64,000 nt of DNA from Rosa chinensis (taxonomy: Eukaryota > Streptophyta > Magnoliopsida > Rosales > Rosaceae), in assembly GCF_002994745.2 (NCBI RefSeq), contig NC_037088.1, positions 55,278,397-55,342,396 on the forward strand, in the 5' to 3' direction. Positions 33,401-45,329 of this stretch are shown here, piece by piece (within the stretch, counting starts at the first letter, position 1; each line of letters starts with the position of its first letter). Below the pieces are notes generated by a model. The model was not told where the DNA came from and ran no database searches. It saw nothing but the letters and a program-made list of their open reading frames with translations. The position numbers and the translations under genes are program-made.

Positions 33401-35000
33401 CTAGAGGAAATTGAAATCGAATTGAGAAGATGTTGATCAATTGAAGAGGAGGTGAGACAGTTGAGAGGAGGAGAGAAGAGAACAATGTATGATGAAGATG
33501 AAGAAGTCGCAGATTAGATCAAAAAGAGAAGAAAAAAAATAGGGTTTAAAAGATAAAATCAAGAAAGAGAAAATAGAAAAACGAATTTTTGTAATTAAGA
33601 ATAAATAAAAATATTAAAAAATTAGAAATTATGCTTTGATGATGTGGCTTTACCACTTAAGGTGGGCTCTAGGTGATTCCCCAAAAGGTGATTCATCTAG
33701 CATTACTCTTCAATTATGTGACATAATATGAGGTTATGAGTTATGACCCTATAGGAGCTTGTTGGTTGAAGGGGTTTGCTATGGATTTGAGTATTCGTGC
33801 GTTCTTTTCTGATGTAGGACGTGATTTTAGCCAATTTCAACCAAAAATCTCGAAAAGAAATAAGCGTCTTCACATTAAGAAGAATAATTTGAATATTAGA
33901 AATTGGTATTCAAATAGGCTTCTTAATGATGAAATTAATCATAAATTATTCTTCTTAATTCTACGCCACTTCTCTGCTTTTATAGTTTTCTGGCTAAACC
34001 AGGCTCATTCTCGTCCTACATCATTTTCGATTCATGAAGTAAAGGAATCATAAAAACCCACAGATATGAATCCTATGTATAAGCAATCGATCCTTAGTAA
34101 TCGCTAAATAGGGGCCCCTAATTGTTCTTATAGATTTTGGCAGGCTCGAGATCTCATTAGTAGATGCTAAGCAAATTTTATTCCCAGATTAATCTATAAG
34201 GCAAATGTCTTGATCTTCTCTTTAGCCATATCGAATAAGTAATATCTTCTACATGACTAAAGTCCTAAACTAGGTCAATTATAAATTACCCTACAATTGG
34301 TGTCTTTCACAAATTTGATGTACTTGAAGAGGATACTCAAAGGCCTTCTTCTTTATTGGCTGTAACATAAGTCATAACAAGCGAAGCACTTGCACAGTCA
34401 CACTCGCTCTATTCCTTCACTTACAACTTAAACTGGCTCTATAGGTGTAGGCGTGAACCCCCAAGGCCCCAATAGCTGGACCGACAACTAGGGAACCTGG
34501 TCGATATTGAGCCAAAGGGGTAATAATAATTTCTACACAAAACAACTACACTTTGAAAATAGTAATAAATGTAAGTTGCGCACAATTAAGCCCGAATAGG
34601 CTAACGGCTAACCAAGCAAAGCAATACTTGATCACAAAGTCAATCTAAAGTACATGTTATCATAAATAATCTTTATATTTCTCGAGTATCTATATGATAA
34701 GTTGATAACTTGAATTGATATGTGATCTTGTTTCATATTAGGCCTCCACACCATAGGAAGTGCGCAGTGAAAGATTGAAAATTTAAAACACTGTTTGAAA
34801 ATTGGTATGATATTTACTTGCATGGAAATGTTTCGCTTGACACTTGAACATTTCATTAGTTTTATCAAGGAAAAAAGCCTTCTTCAATAAAAGTTTACCA
34901 TAACTGACTGAAATTTAATTTTTGATAAATAACGTGTTGATTTAGAATTTCCATGCCAGTTTCCAAATATTTCAAGGAGCTTAAATATATATATATTTAA
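33401..35000. other. Intergenic, no gene recognised
   Basis: Purine-rich at first (33420-33560). An open frame of 105 codons at 33736-34053 starts with an ATG but has no recognised motif and an unremarkable Asn/Lys/Phe-rich composition. The rest is AT-rich, with short frames only. Confidence 0.4.
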
Positions 35001-35007
35001 TTTTTTT

Positions 35008-36090
35008 GAGAATAAGAAACCTTTATTGATAACCAAAATTACATAACATAGGAATGACCGGTGGTGGACAAGAACTCCCCACTCTCCTCCCTAAAACCTA
35101 AACCAGTTACTGGTTCGTCATCCAGAATGACCTCCTTGAGCTGAAAGGGCCCAACCCCTAACCACCTATATCGTCCAACCCCTCGGGCTACAAAGAATCT
35201 CGATACCACCTCATAGACAACCGCCATAAAAACCAACGCCCTCTTCCACACCGTGTTCCAATGATACCAGACCACGTGCAAGGATCATTTGTCAGCACAT
35301 TGACCATAAGATAACACCGAAACTAAACCAACTCGTTCCCAGGAATGACACCAAATCCATGGCACCTCAATTTGACCAAACCCTATCTCAAAAGAGTAGA
35401 GACATACTAATGACCAGAAAAGACTAACCAAAAGCCTAACCAAACTTAAAGCTCTAAACAAGACCAGACCAAAGCTATTACAATCAACTTCCCTCTCTCC
35501 AATTTCCCCGCCAGCAGACCCCCTCCACAAATCTTGCCCTTCGAGCTCACCTCCCCAGATATACCCAATCAATATCGCAAGCCACACTGATACACCTGTC
35601 TGTCGTCGGCCGGATCCAGATCTGGAAACAAATCCACTCCAATCCAAACCACCGAGAAACAAGAAGGGGATCACCGTGCCCTTCCACCTCGGAACGGAAT
35701 TGCTCCACCCATATGTGTCCATCCGCCTGGGAGCCCGAACCCACCTCTGCAAACATCGCCGAGCGACCAACCTCCTAACAGAGACCAGCGCCATACGATC
35801 CATGGCATGCCGCCGCCACGATCTGGCCTCTGGCCCCTTGCTCCAAGCCTGCGCCGCCGCCGAATTCCCCCTCCACGCCTGCGCCTCTACCTGAGAGTAG
35901 AGAAGAAGCATGCAAAGCCCCGACCAACGAAGAGAAGACAAAACCCCCATCTCCCGTCTGGCAACCCCTGCCATACGTCACTGAGGCGGGAAGCCACGGT
36001 CGACGAGGAGGCCCCGCCGGACGAGCGTCAAACTTTCCTTCACTCTTTCCAAACCCTAGCTTTCTCTCCTGTTTTGTCGGTGTTTGATTA
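35008..36090 (-). mobile_element. GC-rich non-LTR-like insertion, reverse orientation
   Basis: On the minus strand the element would start near 36090 with GC-rich sequence and end near 35008 in ATCAATAAAGGTTTCTTATT then CTCAAAAAAATT, a polyadenylation-like 3' end. The body is strongly GC-rich against AT-rich flanks. A minus-strand frame of 229 codons (35285-35974) and several overlapping frames lack recognisable domains. Their length probably reflects GC content. Confidence 0.4.
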
Positions 36091-38520
36091 ACTAAAGTCC
36101 AGAATAATGAGAATATAAGAGAATGTATCAAAACCATGTGATCGATCTTATGTGAAAGCCAGTGAATAATATGTGACAGTTCAAGGATTTACGCAATAGA
36201 ACTGAGGTTCAGTAGAGGACATGCAGAAGTCCAGCGAGTTACGATGGAAATCTAGGATACCCAATGATAAATCATAAAACTAATCCATGCATTATATGTG
36301 AAATCGAAAATTGATGTTAACTAGCTAGCGCTACATAGGTTTATATGTTAGGGAGGGTCATGTTTGCTAAAGGTCATGCATGTACTCATCAATTGTTTCA
36401 TTTTCCATCAAGCTCATACTTTGAGTAGACCAAAGGCTAGGGTCTAGGGATCAGCGCAATTGAATGACTTGTGCTATTAGACCCAACTTCAGTCCTAGCT
36501 TTTCCACATATTTTCACAGGACTGAAGTGACTTGCACAAAACCAATACTAAATGGGTCACATTAGTTCGAGCATGTGTCACATAATACAACTAAATAAAT
36601 ACTTGTGTCAAATTGATTAATCTTTTATACTGTGCAGTCAGCTAATTAGAAAGAATTGATTAGTCCTTTTCACAGTACAAGACTAAATTTATCACGTTTG
36701 AAACTCTTGCTACATCTAACCAAAACCTAAATTACAAAAATAGAACAATGACTAGGTATATCAGTTAAATCCAAATAGTATCTAGGATGCACAATCCAGA
36801 TCCACAGGCTAGTACCTCTCTGCATGGAGATGAAGATAATGGAATATACTTCACGTGCAAGTAAGGCAATGGGCAAATGGGCATGTGATCCACCATCAAT
36901 GTTTCCACCAAATATATGCTCATCTCTTTAAATTCTGTGTCCTCACTCTCATCGAGTGTGGCCTCGCAGACACTTATGCTGGCCTGAGTACGTTGTTGGA
37001 ATTGCAGCTATGCAGTTTAGCTTCTGGGATGGGATATTATATTATGGGTCCGATCGAGTCTTTCCAAGCAGTTGTTGCTCTCAGCCTCAAACGGATATAT
37101 ATGTATATTTATGCAGGACACGACGACAGGTAGGGTTTACTCAGACACCGGCCACCACCACCTCATATGCACTCTCTGCAAGAAAGTAGTCCTTCTTGTT
37201 TATATAATACGAGTATAAACTAATCTTAGATGGCTGGCTAGATGTGAGTTGATAAAGTGTTAGACCGTGATTTGTTATCTTAGTTGAGACGTTGAGTAGT
37301 ATATTAATCTGTAAACTTCAGCTAGCTTTAGAAAAGTCAGTCTGGACTTTGGACTAATCAAAGAGCTGAGTATTTATATCATACGCATGAGACTTGGAAC
37401 TAAAGTGATGTATGATTCTTTTACAACGGAGAAAGGGATAATTATGGCCATGGTCATTTTGTTATTTTAACAGAAACAGGCATACTTGTGACTTGCGAGA
37501 CTAAAAGTTGATGTTACTAGAACATTAGTTGAGGTTGGTTCAATTTATCATTAATCTTTTGGTCATAATAATAATCATTGGACATGGTCATGGATGCAAT
37601 TCAACCACCTCCACTTCAATTTCACAGTTCAAGCCATATCACTCGCTCCAATATAATCCAATTGATATATATATATATATATATATATATAAACAATGTT
37701 TGAAAATTTCAATTTTACCTTTACACTAAAACCACAATTTTTATTTTATACACATAATCGTTGGTCGATTATTTTAATTCATATCGATAATCTTTTTTAA
37801 GAATATGATCGATATTCAACAAATTATCTAATTAAGTCAGTAAGTTTGTTCGTATATACAATCGACAAGTAAAACAAACTAGTGTGCAAATTTTTACATT
37901 TGACTCTAACAAATTATAAATTATAAATCAGGTATTATGCCCTTCCTTAATTTTTACTTATCATACAAGTTAAAACATCTGTACCAAATTTATTATTACT
38001 AAACATAGTGAGTCCTAACTAGTCTCTGTCACAATTAGGCTAATGTCATACCATATGGTTGCTTGAAAACAAAGAAATCCTCTTTCTTCTTTATCCACCA
38101 AAACTCAAATTTCTGAGGCGTGCCGCGTTTGGAGGAAGCACAAAGCTGGAGTGGTTTAGGTCGCAGCAGATCATTATCCCCCTAAAAAATAACTACCACC
38201 GCCACCGTTATAGGGTACTACTCTGAAAAAGTAAAACAGCAAGGTTGTTGTGTTGTTGCATGTACTTTTGTGTGTTGTTATGTCAAGTTTCCAAAATAGA
38301 AATCACAATCTGTACTCCTAGGCCGCTCTTTCTCCTTAACCCCCCCCAAATCCCTCAACTGTGTCCGTAAGCCTGTGATCAATGAAACCTGTTTAAAGTT
38401 TATTCCAACTCTGAAACTTTTCTTTGCCAAGATCAGAAGATCTGGTCTTACCTTCCTCCCTCTCTCTCTTATTCCTCTGCTTCATTTATTCACATGAACC
38501 CTGTGTTCGTCATCTCATTT
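36091..38520. other. Intergenic upstream of the IQD gene
   Basis: AT-rich; a (TA)n microsatellite lies at about 37665-37690. Frames at 36855-37189 and 37529-37729 are unrecognised. The promoter of the IQD gene should lie in the last kilobase, but no convincing TATA box was picked out. Confidence 0.45.
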
Positions 38521-38604
38521 GGATTATTATAGCTTCGTTTTTCTTCACGGGGAGATAGAAGGAAGTTCCCAAAACTCGAGCACATCTGGGAAGTTCAAGC
38601 AGAG

Positions 38605-38989
38605 GTATTCGAATGTTTGATTCTTTTGACTATTTATAGTGGGGTTTGCTCAAAGATGGAATGTTTGATGTGGGTTTTGTGAAAATTTGCAATTTTTGGT
38701 ATCTGGGTTTTGGACGTTTTGACTGTTTGAGTGGAAAGTTTCAATCTTTCTTTGTTGGGTTGGCAGTTTTGATATCCTTTTCTGTTTTGTATTGATTAAT
38801 GCAGATTAACATTTAAGTGATAGAGATTTCTCTCCAAAATTGTTACTTTTGGAGGGTTGAGTTTGATTGTTTTCTTGCATTGTGGTTGAATTTGACTTTT
38901 CTTTTTGTGTTATTTAATCCATGTGGGTCTGAAATTTGCCAAATTTATGTGTGTGTGTGTGTTTTTTTTTTTTAATTTTTTTTTTCCAG
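38605..38989 (+). other. Probable 5'-leader intron of the IQD gene
   Basis: A donor GTATTC follows CAAGCAGAG at 38604 and a long T-rich tract ends in TTTCCAG at 38989, 16 bp before the start codon. A (GT)n run at about 38950-38961 sits within it. The first exon would be the pyrimidine-rich leader around 38440-38604. Confidence 0.55.
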
Positions 38990-39005
38990 TATGCACTGTT
39001 AGGAA

Positions 39006-41480
39006 ATGGGGAGGAAAGGGAGTTGGTTTTCTGCAGTGAAGAAAGCCCTCAACCCTGAATCCAAGGAAAAGAAAGATCAGGTTAGCATTGCTCAAATAAA
39101 TATTACATGATCTCATTTTGAATGAAAATATGAGTTTCTAATCCAACAATTTGGTACCTTTATACCAGAAATTCAAGTCAAAGAAAAAATGGCTTGGGAA
39201 AAACAAGAATGTGGAAGAGGATTATGAGGAAAATGTAGACCACTTGAAAAATGCAGATCATGTGGAAAACGTAGACCATGTGGATCATGTGGTATCTTCC
39301 AAGGAAGAATCTGCATTTGTGATTCCCACTTCTTTTGCGCCACCTCCTCCTCCACCACCTCTTCCTACTCTTCCTCCAATAAAAGAGAAGTTAGAGGAGG
39401 GTGAGGATTCACAGAGAACCTCTCTTGCTCTAAAGGAAGATTTCGAATTACTGGAGGCAGAGGATGCTCAGAGCAAGCATGTTTACTCTGTGGCGGTCGC
39501 CACAGCAATGGCTGCAGAGGCGGCTGTTGCTGCTGCTCGGGCTGCCGCAGAGGTTGTACGTCTCACTGGGCTGACTCATTTCCCGGGGAAATCTTTGGAG
39601 GAGGTAGCAGCCATCAAGATCCAGACGGCATTCCGAGGGCACTTGGTATGGTTACTTTCTCTAATTACTTTGAAGTTCTCTAGTTGCTTCATTACTAAAC
39701 TTATGGGCAATAAGATGTTTAATTTGGAATAAAAAGGCAAAAGGGTTATGTGCATTGTGATCTTGTTATGGGAAAGACAACTTATGAGTATTAATTTATT
39801 GTTCAGAACATAGGGCCTATCATGCAATGGTCCTAACTTCTTGTTGGAAATCAGTTGAATTTCTGGCTTTGGTTCAAATCATAGGATTAGATATTTTTGC
39901 ATTAAATTGGACAGGGCATGTTGGTATTGGTTTTTCTTCTAGAGAGATTTGACATCTTAAATTCATTGCCTGCATATATTTTCGAAATAAAATGATAGTT
40001 ATACAAGGTCCACTTCTGTATTAGAACTGATGATGACAGCATAGAAAAGGTTTCTGTTCAATCTAGGAAAGCTGTAAATGACAAATTCATATCCATTCAT
40101 GAGGATTAAGCTGTATGCCTAAACTGGGATTTTGCTGCAATTTGTGATTTTTCAGGCAAGGAGGGCATTACGGGCTTTGAGAGGGTTGGTGAGGTTGAAA
40201 TCATTGGTAGAGGGTCAATCTGTTAAACGCCAGGCGACTACCACATTAAAATGCATGCAGACCGTTGCTCGTGTACAATCTGAGATTCGTGCAAGGAGGA
40301 TTAGAATGTCTGAGGAGAATCAGGCGCTTCAGCGACAGATTCAACAGAAACAAGAGAAAGAGTTGAAAGAGATGGAGAAACACAGAGTTGCTTCTGTAAG
40401 TTCCCCCAAGATATTATGGTTATATAAGTAAACAACTTAAGAGTGTTAGATAATTCTCTTCAGCTGGTAAGCTCTTGGTCAGGCTTTCAATTTTTCGCTA
40501 ATATTATGAACTCTTTTGCAATAGATTGGAGACAACTGGAACCATAGCCCCCAATCTAAGGAGGAGGTTGAGGCAAAGCTACAGAGCAGACAAGAGGCTG
40601 CTAAGAGAAGAGAAAAGGCCTTGGCTTATTCATTCTCTCATCAGGTAGCTTACTTTTCCCCTTATTTTTGACAGTTTCTTAAGAGTGAATCCAACTTAAA
40701 CCTTAAACTGATCCTGAACTGCATACTAAATTTGCTATGCAGAGGATGTGGAAGAACTCTTCGAAATCTCAACATCCTACGTTCATGGATCCCAGCAATC
40801 CCCACTGGGGTTGGAGTTGGTTAGAGAGATGGATGGCTGCAAGACCATGGGAGAGCCAAAGCACATCAGACTACAATGACCGGGCCTCCTTGAGGAGTGC
40901 AGCAAGCCGTGCATCAATGTCAGTTGCGGAAATCACCAAAGCTTATGCTCTTCGTGATGTCCACCGCGATAACAAGCCTCCTTCCCCAACTGGCCAAAAA
41001 TCAAGCCGGCCTCCCAGTCGCCAATCCCCTTCAGCTCTTACCAAGACACCATCTTCATCATGGAGAACCCCAAAAAAGAATGGGTCAGGCAGGGACGAGG
41101 ACTCCAGAAGTACTTACAGTGTGCAGTCGGAGCGATTCAACAGGAGGCATAGCATTGCAGGGTCCTCAGTAAGAGATGATGAGAGCCTTGCAAGCACGCC
41201 TTCAGTTCCTTCTTCAAAAAGATACCTGACACCCACAAGCTCAACGAAGACAAGGTCACGACTGGCAAGCCCGAGCTCATCGGGGTTAGAAAAGAACAGG
41301 ACACCAACACCAGACAAGGGATCGTCACCATCAGTCAGTTCTGTGAAGAAGCGGCTGTCTTACCCTGCTTCCCCTGCTGGACGAAGGAGGCACTCGGGTC
41401 CTCCTAGGGTCGGCAGTAGCTCCCCTAAGGGTGCAGCTCACACAGAGAAGAAAGTTAGCAATGGTTGGGGAAGCAAATAG
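39006..41480 (+). CDS. IQD3: IQ67-domain protein, IQD3-like
   Basis: Five exons: 39006-39080, 39169-39645, 40156-40395, 40525-40644, 40743-41480; 549 residues. It is a plant calmodulin-binding scaffold, usually associated with microtubules, the plasma membrane or the nucleus. The N-terminus MGRKGSWFSAVKKALNPESK is typical of the IQD1-4 clade and closest in my memory to IQD3. The IQ67 domain starts at AAIKIQTAFRGHL (about 172-184) and continues ARRALRALRGLVRLKSL. As in the whole family, a phase-0 intron splits the first IQ motif (between 184 and 185). Further motifs are CMQTVARVQSEIRARRIRMS, MFMDPSNP-type TFMDPSNPHWGWSWLERWMA, and a Ser/Pro/Arg-rich C-terminus with RRHSIAGSSVRDDESLA and KKRLSYPASP (DUF4005 region). 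There is a poly-Pro tract in exon 2. Confidence 0.93.
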
Positions 41481-42519
41481 TGTTCAGTCCAGCTAGTACT
41501 GTGCATGTACAAATAATAACAAGCATGTACTATATAGGTAGATGTTGAGGTGAAGAAGATTGAATAAAAGATGAGTGGATGGGCTTTGTTAGAGTGGTGG
41601 CGAAGGAAGACAGAAAATGAAAATAGTTTACGATCTGATCAGTTGTCTTCATCATCATTGTCAAAATCTTTTTTTCTTCTCAGTTACCTCTTCTTGTTAT
41701 AGAGCTTGTTATTTATGAGTAGAATGGGTTTGGGGGTACCGGAAAGGCGATTTCTTTAGTTGTGTGCAGATTGCTGTGGTCCTGTGGATTCCTCATTTGG
41801 TTCTGTAGTTCTGTCGATTGCTGTTCCTGTGGTTACAGTGGTTCTGTTTGTTAAGTAATCTGGGTTCTTCCGTTTGTACTGAGAACTCTTGAGATTGTAC
41901 GAAGAACTTGGTGGTTATGAACCGTTTGCATTTGGCCCCTTATCAATGAAAAAAACTATGAAGATCATTTGTTCCTGTAGGTGGTGTTGACTGTTGATCT
42001 TTCTTTTTGGTACTTCTCTACATTTCCCAACACACCCATGAAGTCCTCATTGGCTCATTCAATCTGAGGTCTCACCTTCTTTGGCTGATTGGTCAATGCT
42101 CACGTCTGATTTCAAGTAGGGAAGAGTTCCTCACTTCTTCAGTTCTTCACACTTTTGTGGCCTAAAGCCTCTATAATAATGATAAGTTCCACACTGATTT
42201 TAAATTTATATGTTTTTCAAAAGAATTATATGCTTCTTCAAAAGCATTTTGTTACTTCATTATAAGAGCTTTAGTATTGTAAATTTATATGTCATGTAAT
42301 ACATGCCCTAACAATTTCATATTCTAGCTCATCAATGCCCCTCCCCACCACAATTAACCATTTTTTCACTCATCTCTTAATTGTTTGACGTTTAAACTCT
42401 TATCACTCACGCCGATCATCAATTATTCGCATTTTCTTAACTGATAACAAAGACAAAAATTTAGAATCGTAGTTCTACTCTAAATCATTTAGCCTACAAA
42501 GCCGATTCACTACAAAGTA
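41481..42519. other. 3' region of IQD3 and spacer
   Basis: Contains the 3' UTR of the IQD gene (poly(A)-signal-like AATGAAAAAAAC near 41945) and AT-rich spacer up to the Copia element. No gene seen. Confidence 0.5.
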
Positions 42520-42524
42520 AAAAC

Positions 42525-42746
42525 TGTTCAAGTAAATCTCTATTTTGTGTCTCGTCCAAACTCTAGATTACTTGACTTAGTGGTAATAGGGTTTAATTAG
42601 AAGAATCTAGAGATTCCTATTCAATGTATGATTACATTTCCTTGTATGATTCAGATTCTATGCATTGTAATCCTCTATATAAAGAGGCCTCTATTATCAA
42701 TGAGAATACACAGTGATTTTATCTCAATTCTCGTTTCTCTAAAACA
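42525..42746 (+). repeat. Copia left LTR
   Basis: 222 bp. It contains a TATA-like CTATATAAAGAGG (about 42670-42682) and ends TCTCTAAAACA. It pairs with 48789-49010. Confidence 0.92.
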
Positions 42747-42958
42747 AGTTATCAGCACGAGCCCTAACCCTAGCCTTAAAAATCAAAACCCTAAAAACCA
42801 AAAAATTCTTCACTGGATTAGCCTCGTCGGTGCTACCATTACCCCCGCAGCCCCCGCATTGCAACTCAATGCTAACCTTACCAGGTTAGCCTCGCTACCC
42901 CTGCAGCGCCCACAAGCCTTGCTTGCCTTCTGCCCCCGCAAACACTAGCTTTTTCCCA

Positions 42959-43036
42959 CGCACGCTCGCCTGCCCTCTCAAACGCTCGCCTTCCCCGCGC
43001 ACGCTCTCCTGCCCTCTTGAACGCTCGCCTTCCCCG
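42959..43036 (+). repeat. 39-bp tandem repeat in the Copia GC-rich leader
   Basis: CGCACGCTCGCCTGCCCTCT at 42959 recurs as CGCACGCTCTCCTGCCCTCT at 42998; both continue into AACGCTCGCCTTCCCCG. The surrounding leader (about 42830-43210) is far richer in C than the rest of the element. Confidence 0.75.
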
Positions 43037-43669
43037 CAGCAGCTCTGCAGCATCCTCGCACGGTCCCGTAGCAGCCCCGCACAGGCCCTTGTCGAGATCT
43101 ACCGAGCCCTCGCAACTCCGCTACCCCGCGACCTAGCCACCTTGCGACCCCGCGACTCCTGGAACCTGCGGCCCCACAACTCCTCGACCGCGCTGCAATC
43201 CTATAAGTCTGCTTGCTTGCACTAGGACTGAAGCTCATCTCCAAATCCTACGATAAGGACCAAATACGTACTGCAATCTTAAGAGGTATGTTTTACTAAA
43301 AGTTCCAGTTTTTGAAGTTTTTCATTCTTTTTCTACTTTTTTTCGGGGACTTGCAAACTCCCTTCTTCTACCCCCCCCCCTTCTTCATCATAGGGGAGAC
43401 CTAACTAAGCCGAACTGTGGGGGTTCGTGCTCACTCCAAGCTTGGAGCTTGTTGAGATCTCTAAACTTAGAGTTTGTAGAGAATTTATGATCGACCACTT
43501 GAATTTATGATCGATCTAATCTAATAACTCTTGGAATTGAATTTCTTGGAAGCAATTACGCTCAGAAATTCCTAATTTCTTAGAAGAGATTACGCTCAGA
43601 AATTTTATATGTTTTCATGGTAGCCTTTTACGCTCCGAAACTAACCCTAATTTCTTGTTCTCTTTCAAG

Positions 43670-44720
43670 ATGAGTAACCTTAACAAATTGGTTTTAGCTC
43701 CATTGAGAACAACTGGCTCTGGATATCACAGGTGGGTTCGTGATGTCCGCCAGCATCTTAAGTCCGATGGAATCCTGGATATGATTTTCGAGCCTAGCCA
43801 GGACGTGCTAACTGTTGAGCAAGCTCAAGCTTTGGAAGCAAATAGAGCAGCCTTAGAGGCAAATAAGGCGAAAGCCATCATCCTAACGACTCGTCATATG
43901 AATGATTCACTCCAGTACGAGTGTATGAATGAAGAAGACCCCAGAAGGCTGTGGGTCTCACTCAAAGAAAGATTTGGCAACGTCCGTGACTCCTTGCTTC
44001 CTGACCTAGAAGTAAGATGGCATAGCCTCCTCTTCTGTGATTTTAAGTCAGTTCTTGACTACAACTCGGAAGCACTTCGCATTAAATGCTTAATGGAATT
44101 CTGTGGTAAAGAGATCACAGATGCGATGTTGATTGAGAACACTCTCTCTACCTTCCTCGTCTCTACATTGATGGTTGCTAAGAACTATCCAATCGATGTT
44201 ACTGTAGGACGGATCACAAGGTTTCATGAGCTCATTGAAGCTATGAATGTCGCTGAAAAGCATGGCAACATCCTTGTGAAGAACTATAATTCGAGATCCG
44301 TGGAAATAAAGCATATTTCTAAATTCAATTATAGTCGCGCCCCTAAGAGAGGGGGCCAAGAGCGAAACCCTAATTTTAGGGATATTTCTGGACATTCTGG
44401 TCCATATAGTCGCTCTACTTGTGAAGGTAACCGCCAAAATAGGCGAACACGGAGCCGAAGAGGTTAACGTGGAAAGAGAGAGGGAGGCAACGCCTCTGGC
44501 CATGTTGGTGATGTCACCAACACTAAGAGCCATCTAAATGACGCTCTCAAAGCGCCTCAATCAATGGAGTCTGAGCAAAGAGATGTATGTTCTCGATGTG
44601 GAGTATCCGGTCATTGGGCACACATTTGTAGAGCTCGTAAAGAAATTATCACCGCCTACAAAGCATATTGTGAAGCAAGAGAAGCTCACTATGTGGAACA
44701 AGAAGGTCAAGAAGATGATC
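43670..44720 (+). pseudogene. Copia gag remnant with zinc knuckle
   Basis: From the ATG at 43670 the frame encodes a Copia gag (motifs such as GYHRWVRDVRQHL, LWVSLKERFGN, LLPDLEVRWHSL) and stops at TAA 44465-44467. The same frame then resumes and contains a CCHC zinc knuckle (CSRCGVSGHWAHIC, from about 44588). The stop therefore interrupts gag between its body and nucleocapsid part. Pol does not follow in an open frame. Confidence 0.85.
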
Positions 44721-45329
44721 TAGAGTGACGAGTTGAAGACTACGAATCTGGCTAGAATCAATAGATCGCCAATTCTGTTTAAGTCTTTATTTTTCTAAGA
44801 GATGTAATAGGCAATTGCCATATGCTTTGTAGTAAATGTCATTGGTTTAGTTTTTCTTCACATAGGCACATCCAAAATGAGTATGATGTCTAGGAAGGTT
44901 TTGAGATAAGTGGTACTTAAGCGAGCCTTGCTCCACCGACATCTCTTTACTCACCTGGTCATATTTATTTTGGAGTTACCGAAAGAAGTCAAACGACTAC
45001 CTTTATTTTGCATTAGCTAACATTTGGATTAGATTCTCCTAATGGTTAAGAGACAATGATGTATTCCGTTGGCTTATGAATAAAATTTCGAGTTCTTTTC
45101 ATTATGACTCCAGTTTGATTCTGAGCATATTACTTTGTGACTACGATAGCTGGATCATTAATATTAATTCAAGGACATGGAATAGCCCAAGTTCCCCTTG
45201 CCAATTGGTACCTTGATTACTGTCACAGAAACTCTCTACTCTCTTAGGGAAAATCGCACCTATGAATAGTCAACGAATTCTATGCCAAAACGCATGTAGA
45301 GAACGGAAATGAGTTCCTTTGCAATACCT

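Noticed and set aside
33736..34053. 105-codon plus-strand frame
   Set aside because: Starts with ATG and looked briefly like an organelle-derived reading frame, but no organellar gene or nuclear family was recognised.
35285..35974. Minus-strand frame of 229 codons
   Set aside because: Lies in a GC-rich retroelement-like insertion with long frames in other phases as well. Trp/Arg/Gly-rich without a recognisable domain.
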